In this document: positions 7,608-16,493 of the stretch, piece by piece
Layout of the letters: each line of letters opens with the position of its first letter
Position numbering within the stretch: the stretch's first letter is position 1
From: Rhodococcus sp. NBC_00297
Lineage (GTDB): Bacteria > Actinomycetota > Actinomycetes > Mycobacteriales > Mycobacteriaceae
Direction: 5' to 3'
Assembly: GCF_036173065.1 (NCBI RefSeq)
Contig: NZ_CP108041.1
Coordinates: forward strand, 1,798,001-1,862,000
Length of the DNA: 64,000 nt
Position numbers and translations under genes: made by a program
The notes under the pieces: generated by a model
What the model saw: only the letters and a program-made list of their open reading frames with translations
Told to the model about the DNA's origin: nothing
Database searches by the model: none

Positions 7608-8522
7608 ATGAGTCGTCGCGGGATGTTGGGAGCGGCCGCCGTCGCCGCGGGAGCGGTCACGGTGGGGATCGCCCCGCGCGTCCGCGCAGCGCCGACACTC
7701 CCCTCGGCGGCCTGCGCCGTTCGCTATCCCGGCTACCGCGGCGCCGACTTCGCGCTCCCGTACGCCCGCTACATGCAGGCCCGGACCGTCCCCGCGCCGC
7801 AGATCGTGGCCGACGCCTTCGCCGGCCCGGCGCTACCGGCGGGAGCAGTGCCTCGGTTCGAGGACATCACGCGCGATCTCGGCCCGACCGGGACGTCCGC
7901 CGTGGAGACCGGGTACGGCCAGGGCGCCGACGGAGTGGTCTTCGTGGCGGTGCGCACCGTCATGCCGAGAGTCACTGCGGCCATGTGGGACTGGTGGTTC
8001 GGGTGGCACTCCAGCGAGGCCGCGCGCTACAAGTTGTGGCATCCCGACGCGCACCAGTTCGCCGCCCTGGACACCGACCTCACCACCGCCGACCTCACGG
8101 ACCGGCAGAAGTACATCGGCAACACCACCTACGTCGACGAGTACGTGGGGCCGAAACTGCAGCAGCTCGGGATCAACTTCCGAGACCCGGTGGCGCACGG
8201 GTTCACCGTGCCGTCGGATCAGACCATCGTCTTCGGCCGCGTCGGAAGCAGCATCGCCCCCGTGGACCTGGGGTGGCTCGCCCACCAGGTCCGCCCGATC
8301 GAGGGCGGCGCCGAGATGCGCAGCCGATTCCACCTGAACCTCCGCGGCCTGCACGTACCGAACGTGACGCAGGCCGCGTGTGCGGTGGCCCGTGGTGCGT
8401 CGGTCGATCCGACCGATCTGCAGCTGAGCCTCGACCTCGGTCGTGACCTGCTGATGCACTGCGGGCAGGAGATGAACCACCTCGCGGCGTTCCTCCCCGA
8501 ACTGCACGCCGAGTTCTCGTGA
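7608..8522 (+). CDS. Tat-exported DAPG-hydrolase (PhlG)-like protein
   Basis: A 304-residue protein with a twin-arginine signal (SRRGMLG, then an Ala/Val-rich core ending VRAAPT near residue 30). The mature part resembles the PhlG-like family of zinc-dependent C-C hydrolases that cleave 2,4-diacetylphloroglucinol: the block WWFGWHSSEAARYKLWHPDAH and the C-terminal HCGQEMNH match the His/Glu zinc-ligand regions. Most known members are cytosolic, so export is notable. ATG at 7608 follows GAGGAA at 8-base spacing; another ATG at 7590 lies before that site. A TTGACA at 7555-7560 may be the -35. The natural substrate is unknown. Confidence 0.7.
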   Translation: MSRRGMLGAAAVAAGAVTVGIAPRVRAAPTLPSAACAVRYPGYRGADFALPYARYMQARTVPAPQIVADAFAGPALPAGAVPRFEDITRDLGPTGTSAVETGYGQGADGVVFVAVRTVMPRVTAAMWDWWFGWHSSEAARYKLWHPDAHQFAALDTDLTTADLTDRQKYIGNTTYVDEYVGPKLQQLGINFRDPVAHGFTVPSDQTIVFGRVGSSIAPVDLGWLAHQVRPIEGGAEMRSRFHLNLRGLHVPNVTQAACAVARGASVDPTDLQLSLDLGRDLLMHCGQEMNHLAAFLPELHAEFS

Positions 8523-8531
8523 CCCGGCACC

Positions 8532-9236
8532 TCAGCGAGCCGACTCCGACCCCTTCTCCACCAAGTGGACCGACAACCGGCTGATCGGGGTGTTGGAGTC
8601 CTGGGACAGCCTGGTCAGCAGGGTGAAGGCCTGCTGGGCGTCGACGCCGAAACGCTCCATGATCATGCCCTTGGCCTGCCCGATGACGTCCCGGGACGCC
8701 AGGGCCGAATGCAGTTGATCCTCGACCCGACCCGCTGTCAGAGCGATCGCGGCGTGGGTGGCGAGCGCCTCCCCGACCATGATCGCGTCGTCGGTGAAGG
8801 CTCGGGGCTCGAACGCGAACAGGTTCAGGGCACCGAAGGTGTCGCGGTGGGTGAAGAGCTGGAAGGAGAGCGAGCTCCGCACGCCCTCCGCCAGGGCGAT
8901 CGGCGCATACTTCGGCCACCGGGTGTCGGTGGTCAGATCATCGGCCCGCACCACCGCGGTGGTGGTCGCCGCGTCCAGGCACGGGCCCTCCCCGAACTCG
9001 ATCTGAGCTGCGTCGAGCCGCGGCGGAAGGGACGACGTGGGCCCGTGCGAGGTGAACGACGACCTGCCCGAGATCGCCACCACGTCGGCGGCGTCCGTTC
9101 CGGGAACCAGATCGAGGGCCGCCTCGGTGACCCTGCGCAACGTGTCGTCGAGATCGGTGTGCGCCGTCAGGTCGCGAGCGAACGCCGCCAGCGCCGACGC
9201 GATGTCCGACGGCTCCCGTTCTCGAGACGCGTTCAT
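8532..9236 (-). CDS. GAF-ANTAR RNA-binding antiterminator
   Basis: A 234-residue protein: GAF sensor domain (about 20-160, with GEGPCLDA and SSLSFQLF) followed by an ANTAR domain (about 170-228) with the typical ALASRDVIGQAKGMIMERF block. ANTAR proteins bind paired hairpins in nascent RNA and stop termination; GAF-ANTAR proteins are numerous in actinobacteria. ATG at 9236 starts MNASRERE. It is divergent from a reductase gene 95 bases away and close to a STAS protein gene, so a stress-signalling role is likely but inferred. Confidence 0.88.
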   Translation of the reverse strand: MNASREREPSDIASALAAFARDLTAHTDLDDTLRRVTEAALDLVPGTDAADVVAISGRSSFTSHGPTSSLPPRLDAAQIEFGEGPCLDAATTTAVVRADDLTTDTRWPKYAPIALAEGVRSSLSFQLFTHRDTFGALNLFAFEPRAFTDDAIMVGEALATHAAIALTAGRVEDQLHSALASRDVIGQAKGMIMERFGVDAQQAFTLLTRLSQDSNTPISRLSVHLVEKGSESAR

Positions 9237-9331
9237 CCGACCTCCTCGAGCAGCAGCGGGCATGACACTCGGCACAGATTGACCGCGACCGGGGACGGGT
9301 AAACCAGGACCACTCACTCGAAAGGCATGTC

Positions 9332-10393
9332 TTGCGCATCCTGGTCACCGGGTCCACCGGCTACATCGGCTCACGTCTCGTTCCCATCCTGCTGGGCGAC
9401 GGTCACGACGTGCTCGCCGCCATGCGCGACGACAGCAAGGCGTCCTCCTTCAGCTGGGAGGACGACGTGACGCCGGTCCACTTCGACATCACCGACGAGA
9501 AGTCCATCGACGCCGCGCTCGAGGGTGCGGACGCGGTCGTCTACCTCGTGCACTCGATGGACGACGGCGACTTCGTGACCAAGGATCGCGAGGCCGCGCA
9601 GGCCGTCGCGCGCGCCGCGGAGAAGCACGGCGTGGGCCGCATCGTCTACCTGTCCGGCCACGTGCCCGACGACGACGAGGACCTCTCCGACCACATCACG
9701 TCCCGCCTGCAGGTCGAGGAGGTCTTCCTCAACTCGTCCGTCCCGGCGACGGTGTTCCGGGCGGCCATCATCCTCGGGTCCGGCTCCACCTCGTTCGAGC
9801 TCGTACGCAGGATGGTCGAACGGCTCCCGGTCACCCCCGTGCCGAGCTGGATGGTGAAGAAGGTGCAGCCGATCGCGACGACCGACGTCCTGCACATCAT
9901 CGCCGCCGCTCTCGGTGACGAGCCCATTCCGGGGTCGTACGACATCGGCGGGACCGAGGTGCTCACCTACCCCGAGTTGCTCACCCGCTACGCGACCATC
10001 GCCGAACTGTCGCGGCCCCAGTTCCGCGTGCCGCTGGCTCCCACACCGATCGTCGGGCGAGCCGTCGCCGCCATCACACAGATGCCGCCCGGCACCGTGA
10101 TCTCGTTGGTGGACAGCCTGCATCACGACATGATCGTCCGTCGCGGCAACGCGGCCACGGACACGTTCGCGCACGCCGTCGACTCTCTCGTGGGTATCGA
10201 CGAGTCCATCAGGCGGTCGCTGACGGTCAGCTCGCACGACGGCACCGACGCCGAGGGCACCACCGACCCGCAGTCCGCGGCGGACACCGACCCCTCGTGG
10301 GCCGGCGGCGTCGTGTCGATCGGCCGAGACGGACGGGTGCGTCACGACGTGTCCGGACGATTCTCGCGAGCGCTGTTGCACCCGCGTTCCTGA
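9332..10393 (+). CDS. NAD(P)-binding NmrA/epimerase-like oxidoreductase
   Basis: A 353-residue protein with an N-terminal Rossmann motif VTGSTGYIGSRL and downstream YLSGHVPDDDE in place of the usual YxxxK, as in atypical SDRs of the NmrA or DUF2867-linked type. The C-terminal 60 residues are acidic and poorly ordered. The start is TTG at 9332, encoding MRILVTGSTG, with AAAGG 10 bases upstream; the nearby ATG is out of frame. It is first in a run of three plus-strand redox genes and divergent from the GAF-ANTAR gene. Substrate unknown. Confidence 0.8.
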   Translation: MRILVTGSTGYIGSRLVPILLGDGHDVLAAMRDDSKASSFSWEDDVTPVHFDITDEKSIDAALEGADAVVYLVHSMDDGDFVTKDREAAQAVARAAEKHGVGRIVYLSGHVPDDDEDLSDHITSRLQVEEVFLNSSVPATVFRAAIILGSGSTSFELVRRMVERLPVTPVPSWMVKKVQPIATTDVLHIIAAALGDEPIPGSYDIGGTEVLTYPELLTRYATIAELSRPQFRVPLAPTPIVGRAVAAITQMPPGTVISLVDSLHHDMIVRRGNAATDTFAHAVDSLVGIDESIRRSLTVSSHDGTDAEGTTDPQSAADTDPSWAGGVVSIGRDGRVRHDVSGRFSRALLHPRS

Positions 10394-10410
10394 GGCGGGA
10401 CCAGGATTCC

Positions 10411-10436
10411 CGGTCGGGTACGCGGGTACCCGACCG
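10411..10436. promoter_or_regulatory. 26-bp perfect palindrome directly before an SDR start codon
   Basis: CGGTCGGGTAC (10411-10421) and GTACCCGACCG (10426-10436) are perfect 11-bp arms with loop GCGG. The ATG of the next gene begins two bases later at 10439, so there is no room for a ribosome-binding site outside the stem. It holds two GGGTAC sequences resembling the -10 of SigB/SigF-type promoters. It could be an operator, a hairpin that hides the start, or a terminator for the preceding gene. Confidence 0.5.
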
Positions 10437-10438
10437 GC

Positions 10439-11353
10439 ATGACTTCGTCGAACGGCTCGATCGACCAGTACTCCAAGAGAGACCCGCGTACCGCCTACGC
10501 GACGCCGGATCGCGATGGGCAGCAACCGATCTCGCATCCCGGGCTGACCGAGGACATGCGGACCACCCCCGACCACGGGGAGTCCACCTACCGCGGATCA
10601 GGGCGGCTCACCGGCCGGAAGGCACTGATCACCGGAGCGGACAGCGGCATCGGCCGCGCCGTCGCCCTGGCGTTCGCGCGCGAGGGCGCCGACGTCGTGC
10701 TGTCGTACCTCGAGTCCGAGGAGCCCGATGCGCGCGAGACGGTGCGGCTCGTCGAGGAGGCCGGCCGCCGGGCCGTCAGCGTCCCCGGTGACATCCGCGA
10801 CGAGGCGCACTGCGACGCCCTGATCGACACCGCGGTGCGCGAACTGGGCGGTCTCGACATTCTCGTGAACAACGCGGCGTTCCAGATGGCCCAGAGCGGC
10901 GGTATCGCCGACATCACCACCGAGCAGTTCGACCGCGTACTGAAGACCAACCTGTACGCGTTGTTCTGGTTGTCCAAGAAGGCTGTGGCCGTGATGGATC
11001 CGGGCTCGACCATCGTCAACACCTCCTCCGTCCAGGGCGTGAGCGCCTCACCCGAACTGCTCGACTACGCCACCACCAAGGCCGGCATCATCAATTTCTC
11101 CAAGGGGCTCGCGAGCGATGTCGCCCAGCAGGGCATCCGCGTGAACGTCGTGGCACCCGGACCCATCTGGACACCGCTGATCCCGGCCACGATGCCGTCG
11201 GACAGTGTCGACGGTTTCGGCGACCAGGTGCCGCTCGGACGTCCGGGACAGCCCGCGGAACTCGCACCCGCGTACGTGTTCCTCGCCTCGGGCGAGTCCA
11301 GCTACATCACCGGGCAGGTCATCGGCGTGACCGGCGGTTCCCCGATCACCTGA
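10439..11353 (+). CDS. SDR-family oxidoreductase (YhdF/YghA-like)
   Basis: A 304-residue classical short-chain dehydrogenase. NAD(P) motif ITGADSGIGRAVA near residue 64, NNAAFQ, the active-site Ser in NTSSVQG, and Y/K in YATTK. The roughly 55-residue N-terminal extension ending DHGESTYRGSGRLTGRKA is typical of the general-stress YhdF/glucose-dehydrogenase-like group and supports this start. A perfect palindrome abuts the start codon. Between an NmrA-like reductase and a zinc alcohol dehydrogenase on the same strand. Confidence 0.9.
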   Translation: MTSSNGSIDQYSKRDPRTAYATPDRDGQQPISHPGLTEDMRTTPDHGESTYRGSGRLTGRKALITGADSGIGRAVALAFAREGADVVLSYLESEEPDARETVRLVEEAGRRAVSVPGDIRDEAHCDALIDTAVRELGGLDILVNNAAFQMAQSGGIADITTEQFDRVLKTNLYALFWLSKKAVAVMDPGSTIVNTSSVQGVSASPELLDYATTKAGIINFSKGLASDVAQQGIRVNVVAPGPIWTPLIPATMPSDSVDGFGDQVPLGRPGQPAELAPAYVFLASGESSYITGQVIGVTGGSPIT

Positions 11354-11388
11354 GCATTCCCGCATCCGCACGACACGAAAGGCACATC

Positions 11389-12570
11389 ATGAGAGCAGTG
11401 ACCTGGCACGGCAAGCGCGACGTCCGCGTCGACAACGTCCCGGATCCGACGATCCAGGATCCGACGGACGCCATCATCGAGGTGACGTCCACCAACATCT
11501 GCGGCTCCGATCTGCACCTCTACGAGGTGCTCGGGCCGTTCATGAACGTCGGTGACATCCTCGGCCACGAACCGATGGGCATCGTGCGCGAGGTCGGCAG
11601 CGCCGTGTCGACGCTGGCGGTGGGAGACCGCATCGTCGTCCCGTTCCAGATCTCGTGCGGCTCGTGCTTCATGTGCGATCAGTCGCTGTACACCCAGTGC
11701 GAGACCACCCAGGTACGCGAGACCGGTATGGGCGCAGCACTGTTCGGCTACTCCGAGCTCTACGGATCCGTGCCGGGCGGCCAGGCGCAGTACCTGAGGG
11801 TGCCGCACGCCGACTTCACCCACATCAAGGTCCCGGAGGGCCCGAGCGACGAGCGATTCGTCTACCTGTCCGACGTACTGCCCACCGCGTGGCAGGCCGT
11901 GCAGTACGCGGGGGTGCCCGAGGGCGGCTCGCTGACCGTGCTGGGCCTCGGTCCGATCGGCGACATGGCGGCACGCATCGGCACCCATCTCGGATACCGC
12001 GTCATCGGCGTCGACCGCGTACCCGAACGGCTCGAGCGTGCTCGCGCTCGCGGCATCGAGACGGTGGATCTCCGGGCCCACGGCGGGCAGGTGGGGGACG
12101 TCGTCCGCGAACTGACCGACGGCCGCGGTACCGACTCGGTCGTCGACGCGGTCGGAATGGAGGCCCACGGCTCACCGGTGGCGAAGGCCGCGCAGCAGGT
12201 GGCGGGTCTGCTCCCGGACGCCCTCGCGAAACCGTTCATGGAGAAGGCCGGAGTGGACCGCCTCGACGCGGTCTACTCGGCGGTCGACATCGTCCGCCGG
12301 GGCGGCACGATCTCACTGTCCGGCGTGTACGGCGGCGCGGCGGATCCGATGCCGATGATGACCATGTTCGACAAGCAGATCCAACTGCGCATGGGTCAGG
12401 CGAACGTCAAGAGGTGGGTCGACGACATCATGCCGTTGCTGACGGACGACGATCCGTTGGGCGTGGACGACTTCGCGACTCATACCCTGCCGTTGACGCA
12501 GGCGCCGCACGCCTACGAGATCTTCCAGAAGAAGCAGGACGGAGCCGTGAAGATCATCCTGCGTCCGTGA
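11389..12570 (+). CDS. Zinc-dependent alcohol dehydrogenase (MDR, formaldehyde-dehydrogenase-like)
   Basis: A 393-residue medium-chain dehydrogenase. Catalytic zinc ligands C38 (NICGSD), H60 and E61 (GHEP); structural zinc cysteines C90, C93, C96 and C104. The Rossmann motif is LGLGPIGD. The long insert and the DAVGMEAHGS segment match the glutathione-independent formaldehyde dehydrogenase-like branch. AAAGG lies 10 bases before the ATG. Third in the redox run, 35 bases after the SDR gene, and convergent with the STAS gene. Confidence 0.9.
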   Translation: MRAVTWHGKRDVRVDNVPDPTIQDPTDAIIEVTSTNICGSDLHLYEVLGPFMNVGDILGHEPMGIVREVGSAVSTLAVGDRIVVPFQISCGSCFMCDQSLYTQCETTQVRETGMGAALFGYSELYGSVPGGQAQYLRVPHADFTHIKVPEGPSDERFVYLSDVLPTAWQAVQYAGVPEGGSLTVLGLGPIGDMAARIGTHLGYRVIGVDRVPERLERARARGIETVDLRAHGGQVGDVVRELTDGRGTDSVVDAVGMEAHGSPVAKAAQQVAGLLPDALAKPFMEKAGVDRLDAVYSAVDIVRRGGTISLSGVYGGAADPMPMMTMFDKQIQLRMGQANVKRWVDDIMPLLTDDDPLGVDDFATHTLPLTQAPHAYEIFQKKQDGAVKIILRP

Positions 12571-12578
12571 CGAGCGGG

Positions 12579-12944
12579 TCAGCTCGCGAGCGGCTCCGGT
12601 TCCACCGAAGCCACGACCGGCACGAGACGGGTGAGGCCGAGGACACCGAGAGTGCGCCGCACCCGAGGTGACGGCGAGATCACGACGTCGATCGCGGTCG
12701 GGGCGTCCGACAGGACGTCCTCGATCGCGGTCACGCCGGCCGAGCTGAAGAACCGGACGTCGGTGAGGTCGACCGTGACGGGGCCGTTCGAGACGGCCGC
12801 TCGGAGGCAGCGGGTCAGGTCGCGCGCGGTGACGAGGTCGACGTCGCCACGGACGGCGACGATGCGGCGGCCGTCGTGGCCTGCGTGGACGACGACGTCG
12901 AACGGGCTGGAGGAGTGGTGGGAAGGAGCAACCGTGGTCATCAT
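12579..12944 (-). CDS. STAS-domain anti-anti-sigma-like protein
   Basis: A 121-residue STAS protein. The core DVVVHAGHD...VDLTDVRFFSSAGV fits anti-sigma-factor antagonists, with S68 of SSAG at the position phosphorylated in SpoIIAA. Two adjacent ATGs (12944, 12941) are possible starts; earlier frame extension is Arg-rich and unlikely. No cognate anti-sigma kinase is adjacent, so the partner must be elsewhere. Its position near GAF-ANTAR and redox genes suggests membership of a stress network. Confidence 0.85.
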   Translation of the reverse strand: MMTTVAPSHHSSSPFDVVVHAGHDGRRIVAVRGDVDLVTARDLTRCLRAAVSNGPVTVDLTDVRFFSSAGVTAIEDVLSDAPTAIDVVISPSPRVRRTLGVLGLTRLVPVVASVEPEPLAS

Positions 12945-13148
12945 GTTCCTTCTGCGGCGCTGCTCGGACGCGGTGTCTCGCACCGGTACCGAGGGTGTAG
13001 CGAAGGGCCCTGGGCTGGACCGCCTTGCAGACAACTCTGATCGATCGACATCGCGGTTCGGCCAACCGGAACATCACGATCAGGTCACGGCGAGTAACGG
13101 AATGATCACGGCGCCGGGCTCGCCGAGCGGGTTCATCAGACTGTCCTC

Positions 13149-15083
13149 ATGAACCCCCGCCCTCTCGCCCGGTTCTCGGACTCGGTCGTCACGTTCACGG
13201 GACGCTCCTCTTCCGACTACGGCGCGCTGCATCGCTGGTCGGTCGACGAGCCGGAACAGTTCTGGGCCGGTGTCGGCACCTTCTTCGACGTGCCGCTCAC
13301 CGGTCACGAGTCCGTCCTGTCCCCCTCGGAGGACCCCCGCGTGTTCAGCGGGCGGCAGTGGTTCCGGGGTGCCCGCGTGAACTACGTGGATCGCGTACTG
13401 GCGTGGTGCGACCGGTCACCCGAGTCCGTGGCGATCATCGACGACACCGAACCGGGCGGACTCGGCACCCGCACATCGTCCTACGCGGAACTGGCCGAGC
13501 AGATCTCCTCGATCGCCGCCGCGCTGCACCGCCTCGGCGTGCGGAGCGGCGACCGGGTGGCCGGTTACGTCCCGAACACGACCGAGGCCGCCGTCGCGTT
13601 CCTCGCCACCGCCGCACTCGGCGCCGTCTGGACCTCGTGCGGGCAGGACTACTCCGCGGCCGCCGCGGTGGACCGGCTCGGACAGCTCGAACCGACGGTG
13701 TTGGTGACCGCCGACGGCTACCGCTTCGCCGGTGTGGACCGCGACCGCCGGGACCAGGTGGCGGTACTGCAGGCCTCGATTCCCTCCCTGCGGGCGGTGA
13801 TCGCCTTCTCCCGACTCGGCACCGACGTACCCGGAGCCGTCCGATGGGACGATCTGCTCGACGAGGGGCGCGGTGGCCCACGGGTGCTCCCCGAGCCTGT
13901 CCCGTTCGACCACCCACTGTGGGTGCTGTTCTCCTCCGGCACCACCGGGCGCCCCAAGGGCATCGTTCACGGACACGGCGGTGTTCTGCTCGAGCACCTC
14001 AAATCTGCTGCGCTGCAGTCGGACATGACCGAGGACGACGTGTTCCTCTGGTACACCTCACCCAGCTGGATGATGTGGAACTACCTGCTGGCCGGGCTGC
14101 TCGTGGGCTCGACCGTCGTCTGCTACGACGGCAGCCCCGGCCATCCGGACGCCGGCGCACTGTGGGAGCTCGCGGCGCGGCACCGCGTGACCGTGCTCGG
14201 CACCAGTCCCGGGTACCTCCTGCACTGCGAGAGTGTCGGGGTCGAACCGGCTCGGGCACAGGACCTCTCGGCACTGCGCATTCTCGGGGTCACCGGGTCG
14301 GTCCTCCCCGCCGCGGCGCACGGCTGGGTGGCGGAGCACGTGGGGCGGTCGGTGCACCTCGCGCCGGTGTCGGGCGGCACGGACGTCGTCAGCGGATTCG
14401 TGGGAGCGCCCACCGGGGTGCCCGTGGTCCCCGGCGAGATTCCTGCCGTGAATCTCGGTGTCGCTCTGGAGGCGTGGAGCGACGACGGGACCCCGCTGGT
14501 GGACGAACCGGGTGAGATGGTCATCGTCGCGCCGATGCCGTCCATGCCCGTCGGGTTCTGGAAGGACCCGAGCGGTGACCGCTACGCCGACGCGTACTTC
14601 TCCACGTTCCCCGGCGTCTGGCGGCACGGCGACTCGATCACCGTGACCAGCGGGGGCAGCGTGGTGATCCACGGACGATCGGACGCCACGCTCAACCGCA
14701 ACGGTGTGCGCATGGGCAGCGCCGACATCTACGGCGTGGTCGAGCGTCTGCCCGGCATCGCAGAGAGTCTCGTCGTGGGTCTCGAACGCCCGGACGGCAG
14801 CTACTGGATGCCGCTGTTCGTCGTCACGTCCGACGACGTGGAGCTCGATGACGATCTGCGCGATCGCATCTCGGCGGCGCTGCGGAGGGAGGCCTCGCCG
14901 CGTCACGTCCCGGACGACATCATCGAGATCCGCGCCGTGCCGCACACGCGGACCGGGAAGAAGCTCGAGATCCCGGTCAAGAAGATCCTGTCGGGTGCGG
15001 ACCCGTCGACGGTGGCCGATCCGGAGTCGGTCGACGACCCCGACGCGCTGCGCTGGTTCGCGGCGCTGGCGCCGGGGTCCTGA
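13149..15083 (+). CDS. Acetoacetyl-CoA synthetase (acetoacetate-CoA ligase)
   Basis: A 644-residue ANL-superfamily enzyme that activates acetoacetate with ATP to acetoacetyl-CoA. The N-terminus YGALHRWSVDEPEQFW, the phosphate loop FSSGTTGRPKGIVHGHGG (near 262) and PSWMMWNYLLAGLL match the AacS branch rather than acetate ligases. The catalytic lysine lies in HTRTGKKLEIPVKK near the C-terminus. Length is normal (about 640-670). The ATG at 13149 has no strong ribosome-binding site. No ketone-body or PHB genes adjoin; it is alone on its strand. Confidence 0.88.
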   Translation: MNPRPLARFSDSVVTFTGRSSSDYGALHRWSVDEPEQFWAGVGTFFDVPLTGHESVLSPSEDPRVFSGRQWFRGARVNYVDRVLAWCDRSPESVAIIDDTEPGGLGTRTSSYAELAEQISSIAAALHRLGVRSGDRVAGYVPNTTEAAVAFLATAALGAVWTSCGQDYSAAAAVDRLGQLEPTVLVTADGYRFAGVDRDRRDQVAVLQASIPSLRAVIAFSRLGTDVPGAVRWDDLLDEGRGGPRVLPEPVPFDHPLWVLFSSGTTGRPKGIVHGHGGVLLEHLKSAALQSDMTEDDVFLWYTSPSWMMWNYLLAGLLVGSTVVCYDGSPGHPDAGALWELAARHRVTVLGTSPGYLLHCESVGVEPARAQDLSALRILGVTGSVLPAAAHGWVAEHVGRSVHLAPVSGGTDVVSGFVGAPTGVPVVPGEIPAVNLGVALEAWSDDGTPLVDEPGEMVIVAPMPSMPVGFWKDPSGDRYADAYFSTFPGVWRHGDSITVTSGGSVVIHGRSDATLNRNGVRMGSADIYGVVERLPGIAESLVVGLERPDGSYWMPLFVVTSDDVELDDDLRDRISAALRREASPRHVPDDIIEIRAVPHTRTGKKLEIPVKKILSGADPSTVADPESVDDPDALRWFAALAPGS

Positions 15084-15092
15084 CCGGTCGGC

Positions 15093-15950
15093 TCAGCTCA
15101 GCGTGGCGCGCAGCGCGTCGACGGCCGAGACCGGCTCACGCTCGAGCAGTCGAGTCAGATCTCCCGACTCGGTGTCGAGGTCGCCGCGGGCGATGCCCGC
15201 GTCGGCGCTCGCCAGCATCTGCGCGACGGGCGCGGGCAGTCCCGCACCCTCGAGCGCGCCGATGTGCTCGTCGGTGCTCAGATCCTGGTACTCCACCGGC
15301 GCGCCGATGATCTCGGAGATCGCACCCGCCAGACCCTCGTACGTCAGACGCTCGCCGCCCAGCTCGTACACGGCGCCCGCCTGGTCGTCGGCTATCAGCA
15401 CCGCGGCCGCGGCCGCCGCGTAGTCGGCCCGAGCAGCACCGGCCACGACACCCGACCCACCGCTCCCGATGATGGCGCCGGTGTGCTGTGCCTGGCCGAT
15501 CGACGCCGCGTAGTTCTCCCAGTACCACCCGTTGCGCAGCAGCACGGACGGCACGGAGGACGACGCGAGGCGCTCCTCGGTGGCGACGTGCTCGGGCGCG
15601 AGACTGATGCCGCTCGTCGGCGCCTTCAGCACACTGGTGTACGCGATGAGTGAGACACCGGCCGCCTCGGCAGCCTCGATGACGTTGGTGTGCTGCGGGA
15701 TTCGCTTACCGGGCTCGGAACCCGACACGAGCAGGAGCTTATCCACCCCGTCGAGAGCGGCGCGCAACGCAGCGGGATCCGCGTAGTCGGCGACGCGGAC
15801 GACGACACCGCGCGCCGCCAGGTCGGCGGCCTTGGCCTCGTCGCGCACCACGGCCACGATGTCGCCCGCGGCGACCCCGTGATCGAGGAGCGATCGAATC
15901 ACTGCGCTGCCGAGTTGTCCGGTCGCGCCGGTCACCGCTGTCGTGGTCAT
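15093..15950 (-). CDS. NmrA-type quinone oxidoreductase 2 (QOR2-like)
   Basis: A 285-residue NAD(P)H-binding protein resembling E. coli QorB (YtfG). Rossmann motif VTGATGQLGSAV at the N-terminus; LIAYTSVLKA and LLRNGWYWENY are typical of the QOR2/NmrA group. ATG at 15950 lies 8 bases after AGGGAG; an ATG at 15956 is too close to that site. Divergent from an HxlR regulator, 144 bases apart, the arrangement seen for redox-responsive HxlR/QorR proteins and their oxidoreductases. Confidence 0.85.
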   Translation of the reverse strand: MTTTAVTGATGQLGSAVIRSLLDHGVAAGDIVAVVRDEAKAADLAARGVVVRVADYADPAALRAALDGVDKLLLVSGSEPGKRIPQHTNVIEAAEAAGVSLIAYTSVLKAPTSGISLAPEHVATEERLASSSVPSVLLRNGWYWENYAASIGQAQHTGAIIGSGGSGVVAGAARADYAAAAAAVLIADDQAGAVYELGGERLTYEGLAGAISEIIGAPVEYQDLSTDEHIGALEGAGLPAPVAQMLASADAGIARGDLDTESGDLTRLLEREPVSAVDALRATLS

Positions 15951-16094
15951 GAGCATGTCTCCCTGGAGAGTGAGCGTCGTCCGGCGCACCACGAGGGTGT
16001 GCCGCTGCGACCGATCCGGCCGTCGGCACCACTATGCACTTACTATTCGTGCAGTGCAACATTCCTCGTAACCACTTACGGACCAGCTGGTAGG
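15951..16094. promoter_or_regulatory. Divergent control region of qor2-like and hxlR-like genes
   Basis: AT-richer than its surroundings around 16030-16080. It contains GCAC-N9-GTGC (within 16036-16053) and a further GTGCAGTGCAAC. These may be operator halves for the HxlR protein; no exact published motif is matched. Confidence 0.35.
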
Positions 16095-16493
16095 ATGGCG
16101 CTCGTGCCCGACACCGACCCGACACTCGAAGCCGACGTGTTCTCTCGCCACTGCTCGTCCCGCGACACGATGCAGGACATCACCAGTCGCTGGGGCCTGC
16201 TGGCGCTCGCCGCGCTGCACGAGGGGCCGTACCGGTTCGGGGCTCTGCGGCGGCGCGTGGACGGGGTCAGCGAGAGGATGCTGTCGCAGACACTGCAGCG
16301 GCTGGAGCGTGACGGGCTGATCACCCGCACCGTGCTCGAACAGATTCCGCCGAAGGTGGAGTACGCACTCACCGACCTCGGGCGCGAGACGGCGACCCGG
16401 CTCGTCGGCCTCATCGAGTTCGTCGAATCGACGCTTCCGACCGTGACGGCCGCGCGCGCCGAGTACGACGCGCGCGGCACGGACGGGGTCTAG
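16095..16493 (+). CDS. HxlR-family transcriptional regulator
   Basis: A 132-residue HxlR winged-helix protein. The segment RDTMQDITSRWGLLALAALHEGPYRFGALRRRVDGVSERMLSQTL shows the family core split here into two short blocks: ITSRWGLLALAAL and VSERMLSQTLQRLERDGL. C20 lies near the N-terminus (SRHCSSRD), where redox-sensing HxlR proteins carry their reactive cysteine. ATG 16095 or GTG 16104 could start it. Divergent from the QOR2-like reductase, its likely target. Its stop shares four bases with the convergent DUF3072 gene. Confidence 0.85.
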   Translation: MALVPDTDPTLEADVFSRHCSSRDTMQDITSRWGLLALAALHEGPYRFGALRRRVDGVSERMLSQTLQRLERDGLITRTVLEQIPPKVEYALTDLGRETATRLVGLIEFVESTLPTVTAARAEYDARGTDGV

